64,000 nucleotides of DNA from Merluccius polli (Eukaryota > Chordata > Actinopteri > Gadiformes > Merlucciidae): positions 124,001-188,000 of the forward strand of contig JAOPHQ010005697.1 in the NCBI GenBank assembly GCA_030340625.1. Direction: 5' to 3'. The notes under the pieces were generated by a model, which did no database searches, was not told the DNA's origin, and worked only from the letters and a program-made list of their open reading frames with translations. Every line of letters starts with the position of its first letter. Positions within the stretch are counted from its first letter, which is position 1. Below, one piece after another: positions 41,444-54,300 of this stretch. Both the position numbers and the translations under genes were made by a program.

Positions 41444-44400
41444 TCACTTCCTCTTATCTTCAGATTTGCTCTTGAACGTATTCACTGTAGTGCCATGAAG
41501 GACTGTTCCACCACCCTAGAGCTGAAGAGAAATTGAGAAGAAAAAGGATGTTTATTTCTTAAAGTTTATCTTTTCAAGTAATTCCAAAGCTAAATGTATT
41601 TGTTTGTTTAAACAATTAAAATAATGGATAATGGACTTGGAGTGGAAGCAATATAATTCAGTGTCAAATTAAGCGGTATTTGTGTAATGAATGTGAGCAT
41701 ATTGTGAGAATAAAAATCAAAAAATATAGTAAAATACAACCACAATGCTGAAGATTTTATAGTATAGTCACTTTTCATACTTAAATTGAACTATGTGGAT
41801 TGACTTGAATGTAAATGTTGCTCAATTTTTTGACGTGGCAGGCTTGTTCTTTCTATCTTTTAATAGTATATTTTATATAGCGCTGAAAGCCTTGTCGAAA
41901 GGCCATACACACATTAGAGCATGAATTTGAAGTTGAAATTTAGTGATATAATTATAGTAATGACATAAATAAATGACACAAAGTAAAAAATAACAAATAA
42001 AATGGACGATGGAGAAGGTTTGTTTCATCCAGACATTAAAGACACACAAAGAACATTAAAGGTGGAACACAGAGAGGGAACCACAGAGCACAGCACCCAG
42101 GAGCTTCACTAACAACACAAACACCGTCCACCAATCAGAGACACAGAGCCCTTGAACCGAAACCAACCATTGCTGCAGCCGTGCTTGCACAGTACAGGGC
42201 AAACTTTTTTTTCATTTTCACACCTTAGTTAGTCAGGAAACCCATCATTTTCAAGTGCAGTTAATCATGTGAACAGAACGAGAACAGACAGAGAGACTAG
42301 GTAGACCAGTACTTACTGAACTAAAATAGGTCTGTCTCAGACCAATGTGGAGAGGCCTATTGCTATATGAGAGGTCTTGCTCTGGCAAAAAAACAAAAAG
42401 GTAATGAGGAAAACAAAAGATGCTGTGTTCCAATGAAGCCACAAATGATGGAACAGAGAGGTGATCTGAAGGTCATTGATTACAAAGAGCCACAATTGCT
42501 TTAATATTGTGTCATTGTTGATGGTGTCAAAGCAATTGTGGCTGGACATATTTGCTGTTGTGACATCAATCCACAAAATGTCACTCTCTTATTTGTTTCT
42601 CAATCAGCTCGATTCCACAGAGTTAGCATCTGACCAAGTTAGCCAAAATCAATGGAAGCAGATGATATGGCTTAGCTCCGTCAGTGAAGTGATGGTGAAA
42701 TACACCATTCCAGCTTTTCCAAAGTAAAGATATTTTAGGGATTTCACATTTGGAGTGTTTTTTAAATATGCTCCTGTGCAAACTGCGCAGGTGCGACGTC
42801 ACACAGAGACGAGGTGCACAGGGACGAAAAATAAACAAACTCCAAATGTAGCCCAGAAACAATGAAGGAGCTAGTCAATCTCATCTACCTCCATTGATTT
42901 TGGCTCATTTAAAACTAATTTAAAGGCTAACTCAGACTGAGTTAGCTTAAACAATTGAGTGCTCTGCTGAAAAAATTGTAGGATGCTTCTCGTTTGGCTA
43001 TGGGTAAGTGGAAAATAACCTTATTTCCCAAAAAGTTGGAGTACTCCTTTAAGATATACATGAATTTACAACTTGTATTGCCTTTAGATACAAAATGAAC
43101 ATGGAATACAAGATAATGTATAGTCATACTTTCTGAATAATTGTAAAACATTTGCGTACGGTTTAAAAAAAACATTACATTTACATGATGATTCAATTTG
43201 CAGGATTGAACAAGAAGGAAAGAACAAAGATCCAAACTCACTGCTGTGATGAACTTAGTCCCCGGGGGTCGGAGGTCGGGGTCTTTCTGGAATATGGAAG
43301 GAGGGGGGGTGATGGAGGAGGGATGCGTGGGAGAGCACAGGAACCCAGTGGAGGAGGTGTTGTCGTTGTTGTAGGAGTCAAAGACGAGGCCGGGGTGTGC
43401 AGCAGCGGTGAGCGGCATGGTGCTGGTGTTCCCGGTGGTTCCCTGCGAGGACACCTCTGAGCTCTCAGTCACTGATACATAACACAGAGATAGAGACAGA
43501 GAGCCACTATTAACACTCCAGTCACTAGCACAGAACACAGTGAGAAACACAGTGAGAAACACAGTAGGAAACACTGCTTTTGGATACCGTCAGGTTTTTC
43601 ATGATGTGAGTTTGCTGCAGCATTCATGCACAACATTTTTTATCAGGGCTGTTGATCTCACAAGAGGGACCGTGACAAATCCCAAAAATGACTCCTGACC
43701 CCAGGGAGCTACTATGTGGATCTCTAAACTCCCTGGCCCCAGAGGGTGCTCTATGTGGATCCAGAACCAGTTCACTCACTCATAGAGGTCTGTGTGCCTG
43801 CGTCCTGCTCCTGCTCATCCTCCTCGATGCAGTCATAAGGCCACTGGCCAAAGGAGGGGACGCTGCCCAGAGGGTATGGATAGGGGTGTGGGTGCTGGTG
43901 AGCGTGCGGGTGGGCTGGCGAGGAGTACAGGTGGAGGTTGAGAGAGCCCAGCAGGGAGGAGGAGGACTGGCTGCTGGAGGAGGAGGTGCTGCTGTTGGAG
44001 ATGGTGGAGTGGGGTCTCTTGAAGGAGAGGGAGTGATCGAACGACGACACCGCAATGGACGCTCGCGTTCTACATTCTGTCGTTGTAGAGAGAGAGAAAA
44101 AAACGAAACGGTCAGAAATCTGAATGTACACCATTTTGATGTTATCTAATGTAATAGTTTTGTGTTTTGTTGTGGTTTTCTTTTGTATTTTCCTATTTCC
44201 AAACTACTATATTAATAATAAACTATTTTCATATAACATGCATTTGAAATTTGACTTGTAAAGAAATATGAGCTAAAGTGAATTAATAGTACAAACAGTA
44301 CAAAATACAGTTTACCTGATCCCTTCATGATATAGTCAATAGCTCTGTCACTGATTGCTGCATTGCTCGGCTTAATGTCCATGAAAGGCTTGCTTCCAAT

Positions 44401-47400
44401 GCCCATGGACACCATCTCTTGCATGCGTAATTCTGTAATTATAATGAATCCTTCTTTAAATACACATGGCTTGGCAAAGGAAAATCATAATAGTCATTAC
44501 AGCAGTCTATATAATCGTTAGCTGGTAAATAAGCTGTGTTATAAAACTGGAAAGGCAGCACTGAAAGACATTAGGATTGTGGTTCTAACCCCGGTTTCTG
44601 AGCGCCTGCCTCCAGAGGATCTTGCCGATGATGGCAGTCCACACGGCCTTGACCTCAGGCGAGCTGGCCTGCAGTATGTACGTGTCCTGGGACTTCCTCC
44701 TGCGGAACCAGATCTCGAAGCGCAGGCCGCTGTCGCCAACGTTCTCTGTCATACCTATCTCCGCTGTCTGAATGTATACGACCAAAAAAATCCAACATTA
44801 TATTAAATGGACCTACAACATACTTAAACTGGTTGTTGGTATATATAGATAAACATAGAACCTGCATTTTTGTTTAAGACGATTTAAAACCAAATCAAAC
44901 AAAATGTGACCTTGAAGGATTGCTTGTAGATGTAGAAGTCGTATCCGCCCTCAATCTTTTTGGTCTTGCTGAAGAGGATGAGGTCCTCGAACAAGAAGAC
45001 GTGACGGAGGTATTTCCTGCGGCCGCACCAGACAATGAATTCATCCTGGCACCGGAGCTGGCCCTGCTCTTTCAAGTTCACCTACAGAGGAAGCCGGGTC
45101 ACGCACATGCGTCACAGAAAACAATGTTTTTTTTTGTTGCTGGGATCCTGACCTGTACTTAAGTGTATGATTGATGGGAACTATGCCTGTAACTCTAATG
45201 GGAACTAAGCCTGCATTATTAAGAACCAAACTTTAGAAATTTAAATATGCGACATAATGCCACATTAAATAAGATAAAATAAGATAAGCTTTATTGATGA
45301 ATGATTTAATTTGTCATTTAAAATAGATCTTTTTTATATAAATAAATCAAAAGAATATGCAAAGTACACTTTTTTTAAAAGAGATATTTATTTTATATAA
45401 AGAATTTGTTTTTATATAAATAAATCAAAAGAATATGCATTGATGCCTACATCACAGCCCTGGATGGCGTCCATGGCCAAGAGGTCGTTGCCGTGGCGAA
45501 GCTGGAACTTGACCATCTCCTCTGCGGTGCGCAGGTCGCTAAGCTCCTGCTCCTGAGGCTGGCTGCACTCCTTGATCAGGTCCTTGAGCAGCAGGGCGTA
45601 CTTGCTCATCCTCTGGATGGGCTTCAGCAAGTAGGAGGCCAAGTCCATCTTGTCCCCGAGCTCCAGCTGCTTGTTCTGGAGGAAGGTCAGTAGGATGTTA
45701 TAGTTGATCGATGTGATCATGTTATTTTAACTGTTGTGTGCATGTGTAATAATATCACAAGATATTATTACCTGTAAATACACATATCGTATTTAACTAT
45801 GGGGGTATTATTGAGACAATATTATTTGTGTGTGCGTATCTCAATCTGTGTGTGTGTAATAAGATTTGTGTGTATTCACATTTGTGTGTATTCACATTTG
45901 TGTGTGCGTAATAAGATTTGTCTGTCTGTATTCACATTTGTGTGTGTGTAAAAAAATCTGTGTGTCTGTATTCACATTTGTGTGTTTGTGATAAGATTTG
46001 TGTGTCTGTATTCACATTTGTGTGTGTGTAAAAAAATGCATACTGAGATCTGTAAATGTCTGTCATCAGTTATAACTCAGGCAGGAGCTCTGATTGGCCA
46101 TCTTTTTACACGTGGATTTTGGCACACTTCTGCCGTGCAGATCTGCAAATGCGATCCGTGTGTAAAAACGATTTGTCTGTAACTTCGCGCAATACAGTCT
46201 ACACACCACTAGTCGGCGCGTAGCACCCAGTGATGTTAAGCGTGTCATTGTCATGGGTAAGATGGCTGCCGTTAATGAGACTGGCCGGTCGTCGGAAACG
46301 TCGAACAACTCATGTTAACGTTTGTTTTCCTCATAAATAAACGCATTGTAAAGCCCATGAGTTGTTCGAAGTTTCCGACGACCGGCCATCTTACCCATGA
46401 CAATGACACGCTTAACAACACTGGGTGCTACGCGCCGACTAGTGGTGTGTAGACTGTATTGCGTGAAGTTACAGACAAATCGTTTTTACACACGGATCGC
46501 ATTTGCAGATCTGCACGGCAGAAGTGTGCCAAAATCCACGTGTAAAAAGATGGCCAATCAGAGCTCCCGCCTGAGTTATAACTGATGACAGACATTTACA
46601 GATCTCAGTACGCATTTTTTTTACACACACACAAATGTGAATACAGACACACAAATCTTATCACAAACACACAAATGTGAATACAGACACAGAGTTTTTT
46701 ACACACACACACACGTGAATACAGACAGACAAATCTTATTACGCAGACACAAATGTAAATACACACAAATGTGAATACACACAAATCTTAATACACACAC
46801 ACACAGATTGAGATACGCACACACAAATAATATTGTCTCAATAATACCCCCATATTTAACCTCTTCATCACTAGGCCTATTTCTCAGGTTTTTGCATACC
46901 CAATAACATACCCAAACTAAACAGACTATATAACTATAAGGGCTTTTAAGTTAATCTTGGTACCAAAAGAAAGATAACACCTGTGCGATTGTAATCCATA
47001 ATCAATAATCAATGATCAATGTGGACGCTACTGGATCAAAGTGAATAAAGCTAGAACATAGAATAAATGGAAGATTTAATTTCCGCCTGAAATAAGTAAT
47101 GTTTTAGTGAATAACACCTAGTGCATTATCAGTTGGTAGCCTATAGCACTATAGGGCCATAGCACAACATCTGATGAGGGCCTGGGTCAGGATTTGATGC
47201 CAATAAAGTGAAGTACAGCAAAAACAGAGAGGTTTTAGTAGAGATAGGTTTAGGCAGAGATTCCAAATAAAAACAATAAATCCAATGCAAACCAAGGCAA
47301 AAATGACAATACAAACACGATGAAACACAGACAGGTGAATATCTTAAGAACCCATTGTTCAATTTTAACATTTGACCCCTCTATTAAAGGTCATTGCGTG

Positions 47401-50400
47401 TCTGCCCGTACACTTAATCTCATCCCTCTGGATGAGGTTAAGTGATACAATTACCATAATAATACAAAAGTGACCAAAGAACCCCACTGTAACTTGAAGT
47501 GAATTGCAAAATTGTTATAATGATCACACGTTAATATATGAAAATGATTGTGACAAAAAAGGTGTCAGGAGTCCAACATTGACTTCTGGATGTCCCCAGG
47601 GTGCAATACGCACCTTGAAGAAGTAGTTTCCATGGCTGAACAGTAGGGTGTCAGACTGAGGCTTATTCTTGCTGTAAAGGGCATACATTCCAAACTGATC
47701 CTCCTGCACAGAAGAACAAGTAACAGCAGGGTCAGAATGCTCTCGGACTGGCACCGAGAGTAACTCCATCAAGGTCACCTGTTCTATGCTGCTGAAACTC
47801 TGTCGTATGTGTGAGACATTTTGACATTTTCATAATGAGGTTACGCATGTCAGTTAGGTAGAAATGAACACCGCACTGCTGGATCTGGAGCTGGGATTAA
47901 TGAAGCCATGCTTTTACACTGAGATCACAACTTCTGCATTGCATTTTCTGAGAAAAAGTCCCCGACCGTAGCTTCACCCCTTGTGAATGACTCAGTCTGT
48001 AGAGTCGACAGTAAAGGGGAGTCTTCTGGCTTTGGATGATGGGGCCGGTGTCAGCGTGTCGCCTGTGGGTGCAAACAGCTACGAGTGTGTGCATGTACAT
48101 GTAGGACTGGAGGGTTCGGAGGACTTACGTGTCTCAGAAAACAGCTGCTGACCGACAGGGGGGCGTGGCTGCAGGACTCCAGCTCCTTGAGGAAGTACTG
48201 ACTGTGGAAGTCACTCAGCTTCTCCACGTTGCCGAAGACGATGCTGCGTTTGCCTCGCAGGTCCTGGGGCAGGTCAGGGCGCTCCATTTCTGGGAAGTAG
48301 TGCTCCATGACGTAGTTGAGTGAGCGCACATACTCCCGCTCCGTGGCAATCATCTCGTCCATGATGTGCTGTGCCTTACTGGAACCGCGGCCAGTCATCA
48401 CGTAGGATGTGAGGGAGGAGGAGGAATTGGATTCTTTAATGATCGGATCATTATAGGATTATTTTTGACTCTTGACTATACTACTTATTCCAAGGGCTAA
48501 TAGGGCTGGGCAGAGATACAATATTATTCTTTCTTGTCTCTTATCGTCAGCATCCTGAAATGAAAATATGAACCAGTTTAGTCGTCTAAAGCTATGCCCT
48601 GACTATCTTTTTTTGGGAGGGAATATTGAAGGGATTGGAAAATAAACATTCAATTGTAATATTTTGAATTAAAAACCGTTGGATAGTATATCAATACTAA
48701 TCTAATGACATACATACATTGAATGTCTATGCTCTTATGGAGAGCCAAGAGTAATCTTCAGCGGCTCCGGCAGTCCCTCACCTGCTTTGCTTGTTTCCGT
48801 CCACCTGCTCGTGTCTGCTGGGGGGCTGCAAGGACGGTGAGGAGGTGCAGGACATGCTGCGGCTCCGGCCGAGTGCCGGGCTGGTCACATCGGGCCTCTG
48901 CAGCTTCTTCTCGGCTGACACGCTGTTGGTGACCTCCAAACCGCGGATGTACACGCCCGTGTAGCCGTGCAGGTGGCTGGCGTCGGCGTGACCGTGGCCG
49001 CCCTCCCTGGAGGGGCTCAGCTCGAAGCTCAGGGTCTTCTTCATCATCTTCTTCAGGGGCTGCAGCTTGCGGTGCTGTGCGGCCGCCGCCACCGCCAGGT
49101 AGGCCGGCTCCGAGTAGCAGGAGACGGACGAGGAGTCCATGGTGCAGTCGCTGTCTGTGTCGTCGCATGGCGACGGGCTATGGCGCAGTGTGCCCTCACC
49201 GGGGAAGAAGGGGAAGTGGGAGGAGGAGGACAGAGAGCTGCTGGGGCTCTTGGGGAAGGGCCCTGCCGAGTGGGGCTGCTTGGTGTCCTCATCGCCCCCC
49301 AGTGTTGGACCAGCACCGGGGTCAGAGCTAGAGATAGAGTAGGGGGGCCGATCGGGGAGAGGCAGGCTTCCCTTCCGCCCGTGCAGTCTGGCGGTTGTGT
49401 TCTCCCGTGTGTGTCCCATGGCATCCACCCCGGAGAAGGGAGCGGCTGCCTGGGTGGACTGGAGAGGTGGAGAGGCAGCGGAGGCGCTCACAGCCTTATC
49501 CAGCGTCTCCTCCAGCTGCTGTTTGGTCTGCTGGCACTTGTGCCACAGGGTGTTCCAGCGCTGCAGCTGCCCGGGGCTGTCCAGGGAGAGCACCATCTGG
49601 TTGAGCGTGCCGAAGTTGTGTGAAGAGAACTTGGTGGCCTCGGCGTGGTAGTCCTGGAGGATCTGGAGCACGGCGGGAGGCAGGCTCACCCCGTCGCTCT
49701 CCATGCTCAGCTGATGGAAGTAGTCCTGGCAGTGCTCCATCCACTTGTTGGCCTTCATGGAGAGTCAATGAGAGAGGTGTGGTTAAATTGTGCTGCTCTA
49801 TGGGACAGCATTGAATAAAGCAGCATGTCCTTTTTTATAAAGTAAACATTTGTACTTCAATGTAAACTTATATACTATATTCACTTTTTACTCATTTAGC
49901 TTTTTGTGCAAAGCGACTTGCAGTAAAAAAAAATTCAATGCATGCTGTGTCACGCATTTTGCTCAAGGAAGCCTCCAGGTAGACTGCAGACATTGGTGTT
50001 AGAACCCAGAACCATAACCACTGGACTGGGAGTCAAACAGCTCTAACCACAAGACTATATTGCTCACCGAGTCATAGAATTCGTACAGGTTGGTGAGTGT
50101 GTCCAGCTGGGTCTTCCTCCTCTCCACCCGGGTCAAGACAGAGCCCAGGTGCTCCTTAAAGAGGAGGAGCGCCGACCCGGGGAGAGACTCGGGAGACTCC
50201 TTTACCACCTGCAGTCCAAGCCTCTGCTGTTGCTGCCATAGCAACACAGAGACATTAGCACACACTGCACTGTGGAGACGCACTGCATTCAGCCATGGAT
50301 ATGGGAGCTTGTGTCGTTAAAAGGTAGAATAAAACAAATCTGTACAATCTTGAATAATATAGAACATAATAGGTCTATACAAAATAATAATAATAAAAAT

Positions 50401-50445
50401 TAGTATTATTATTAGAAATAATAATAATAATAAAAATAAACATTG

Positions 50446-50507
<62 letters not shown>

Positions 50508-53500
50508 CGGTAGGTGTTAGTTGAGTCAAGGTTCGGTTCGTTTCAGTTTTTGGTCATGGTTTTTAGTTCGGTTCAGTAATATATATATATATATATTAGT
50601 GGTGGGCATAGATTAATTTCTTTAATCTAGATTAATCTCACTGTAATCTTGGTATTAATCTAGATTAATCTAGATTAAAATGGCTCATTTAAATTCTGCC
50701 GAAGGCATTCATAATATGTGTGTGCTACCTAAATAATGACTAAAAGTAAGTCTTTGAGAACGGGTTTCTCAAGCCAGGTGGCGCATTAGACCAGGGGCTC
50801 ATCTCCTGTTTCCAAAATGCATCACAAACTGCTTGAGAAAGCTGTTCTACTATGATAATTGGTGATGAAAATAAATAATGTTCAATAAGATGTACTTGTG
50901 TTTACTAACTGTTCAGTTAAACATGAATTTTGAACTGTAGGCCTACATAAGAGGTCATGATGAACTGTTTACAGTCAGTAGCTTTGTGTCAATCAGTCCA
51001 AGCTCCATTTCTCCTTCTTCCACCAGTCACTCAGGCAGACCAGCTTGTTCACATTTTCTGGTGACAAACTAGATCTCCTCTTCTGCACAATATGGCCTGC
51101 TAAAGAAAAAAGTCTCTCGCATGGGACAGTTGTGGCAGGAGTCCCCAAGTATTTACGGGCAATGTGGGCCATGGTGAAAGTCCACCGGGGACGTAGCGCC
51201 GCGGAACGGCTGCGCCGCAGTCACCGCTGCTGATCGCTGCCACTCTAATCAATGAAAGCATGTCCACCGGGCGCGCCGCAGAACGTCAGCAGCGTCCCAG
51301 CAGCGCCTCGCCGCGCCGCAGCGCTATCATTCCATAGGACTTCTATTTTTGACGCGAGCCGTTGCTGAACCGCGTCAATTTCAACAGAGCAGATCGACCG
51401 GGCAGGAAGTGAAATAGTAAAAGCCATAGAGCATCCGGTCAATTTTCAAAATAAAAACACCCTCCCGATCGAACACGGCCACAAATCGTTGTCGTTTATA
51501 ACTGACTTTGTCTATAGGCTACAGCACAACACATTAGGACATAACAACACTAAACACAATTAAACCAGACAAAAAAGAAAACATTTACTATATAGCCTAC
51601 CAACTCATGGTAGAAGCACAAACATCTAGGAAAAATGACCAAATCAACAGCAAATTCTGACAGACAAAGCAACTGCAAGTCAACTTTGGAAAGGCAAAGT
51701 AACCTTTTATTTGTTTGTTCTATTTTGACATCCACAAATTATCGCATGTTCTCCTGATTCTCGCGTGATCCCGCGAATCCAGCCGCCTCGCAGCGCTACG
51801 TGCCCGGTGGGGATTGACGCCGGGCAGAGGACGCAGTCGTTCCGTGGCGCTTACGTCCCCGGTAGAAATCCGGTATAGACCCAGCTCCCAACCCAACTTT
51901 GAGAATAGATTAACGGCGATATTTTTTTTATCGCCCGATAAGAGTCTGACAGAGTCTGTGGTCTGTGGTCTGTGGTGGGCCGATAACGGCCCACCACTAA
52001 TATATATATATAAATATATATATTTTTACCTTTATAAACCCAGGGGAGGCTTAATATATCCTTTCTTTTCTGTGCCCTAACTGTGAATGTCTGCCCTAAC
52101 ATAAAAGAGTATAAGAGTATGGACGGCCAACTCTATCGGACAACTAACTCACATTATCAAATATTTTGTGATAATGTGAGTTAGTTGTCCGATAGAGTTG
52201 GCCATCCATGTGGACGGTACAGTTTCAATGTAGAGCAAACGCACAATAAACCAGTTTTGTTTTACCTTCATCCGGTGTCCACATGATTTTGTCCAGCTCA
52301 TAGTGAGCTTGTAACAGTATATTTGGTACTTTATTTATAGGCTAGTATTGTATATATTTACTTTAAAACTGTATATCTTTACTTTAACCATGTATTTAAT
52401 CTTTACTGTTGAGTTATAAGGCGTGTCGAGGACGGTCGCTGATTTATCACTTTATTGGCTTTGCATTTGTCCACACGGAATCCTACTGTTCCTAGACTTA
52501 AATGACACTGGGGATCTAACAACTGCTCGATCTCTTCGCTCGCCATTCTCTACCTTTATGTTCTCTACTGACCAGCAATCAGCAATCACTGACGTTATCA
52601 ATAGTCGTCATTATTACTGGCTGTCTGTATAGTAGTATAAAAAAGTCCCACTCCTATAAAGTATCATTTCTAATCATAATTATATGGCTGTGACTCCAAC
52701 ATGTGCTAAAATCAGGCATCTTTTTGCTGTACCGTATTTCAATCCGTCCAGAGCCGTGCACATTTGCGCGACAAGCAAATATCATCGTGTACGGTACAGT
52801 TTTTTGACGGGAACCGTTACACCCCTAATATATATATATTATAATATATATATAATTAGCATTTACCACAGACTCCGCGAGAAAGTTGTCCAAACTCTGC
52901 CTCATGTCCTTGATGGTGCCGAGAGAGAGAGTTTGCGAGTTCAGCGGTGCGAGCTGTTTCTCTCCTTCCATGCTAAACCACAGTTTGACCTGGCAACCAA
53001 AAAAAGGAAAATTTGATTCTAATTCAAACATGGGAATTACGTAGGGATCATGTACTGTACAACTCATGTGGAAAACCCAAGTGATAGAAGAGAGGTATCT
53101 GACACTACAGCTACGTGTCAAACAAGTATTCAAAATAAGTTGAAACCCACCTGTTGTGTCTGCTCTTCAAACTTGCGGACATCTAGCAGGCTTTCTAACT
53201 GTTTCTGGGAGTCGTTGGAGAGGATGACAAGCTCATGGACCTCCTCGTCCACCTGGTTATACAGCACATTCACCATGTCTATAGCGTCCCTGCACATATT
53301 CAAACAGAGAAATTAGTAAAAAAAAACAACAAAGAATCTGAACTTTGCTTACCACCATAATTCAATGTTCACGTCATTTATGTATTATTGGGACCCCATA
53401 ATAGTCACACTCCAGTACCTGTAGTTGTCATTTTCGCAGGCCTCTTCCTTCCTGATGCGAGCCAGGACAGTCCCCCCCTCCAGACGCAGTCTGTTGAGCC

Positions 53501-54236
53501 GCGTGTCGTCCAGAACACTCTTCATGAGGTGCTTCCGCTGCTCCATCATCTCAAACACATCCTGGAGCAACACAGTGTCAACAGGGAACAATACATGTAC
53601 TATTAGCAGACACTGTTATCCATGGCAAAAGTTAATTTATCATGAATGAGGTAACAGGGGTTGGGTGTCCCGCTCTAGGATGTCTACAGGTAGAATGCAG
53701 TGGGATGTAGTCAGTGGGATTTTAACCCAGAACTTTTGGCTTGGAGTCAAACACCCTAACCACTAGACCATCCCTTCCTCTTCATAGAATACAGAGAGAA
53801 ATAACAAAACCATCAATATTATCTTCAGATAATCATAATTATTCATATCAGCTTTTCATTTTGCAAAACTGAGATCAGAGACACCTCTCCTCCAGAACCA
53901 TTGTTCCTGCAGCCAGAGGAACCAGAGGCCAGGGAGGATGCATTGGGTGTCAACAAGAGACACATAAATCAGAGGGGTCAGACGGAGAACCCAAGGCGGG
54001 GGCCTGACCTGGGATGTCTCTGGGTTGACCCGGGTCTTCAGGTTGTCAATAGACTCCTGGAGAGAGGAAATGGCTGCACTGCAACTCCTGGCGAAGGGCT
54101 CGATTTTCTGAGAGTATCAATATTTTGAATATTGATTATTCATTAATTCTGTAGTAATCAAATGTTTTCGCAACATGTAGGGCATATCTCCCATATACAC
54201 TGCATGTTGTGTACAAGCCCACTGAATTGAATAGAA

Positions 54237-54300
<64 letters not shown>

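Larger units (their letters stand above)
45451..48378 (-). other. DH (RhoGEF catalytic) domain exons
   Basis: Three exons (48129-48378, 47614-47703 and 45451-45675) encode the Dbl-homology fold: conserved region 1 TEREYVRSLNYVMEHYFPEM, the QFGMYALYSKNKPQSD helix, and conserved region 3 DLASYLLKPIQRMSKYALLL followed by QLRHGNDLLAMDAIQGCD. The key CR1 glutamate and CR3 lysine/asparagine-type contacts look intact, so exchange activity is expected. Confidence 0.9.
50505..52830. mobile_element. Possible older hAT element interrupted by another
   Basis: ACACCGGTAGGTG...CGGTTCGTTTCAG near 50,505-50,575 and the inverse-looking ACGGGAACCGTTACACCCCTA at 52,809-52,829 resemble the two ends of a fish hAT element (family ends GGGGTGTAACGGTTC). 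The younger element 50,597-51,999 would be nested in it. The left end is diverged, so this is tentative. Confidence 0.35.

Noticed and set aside
48967..49623. 218-codon plus-strand frame over the RhoGEF large exon
   Set aside because: Antisense to the GC-rich serine/proline coding exon whose minus frame joins correctly to its neighbours.
52119..52208. Annotation as a microRNA gene
   Set aside because: Perfect pairing and no seed or family match that I can recall; kept as a hairpin repeat.
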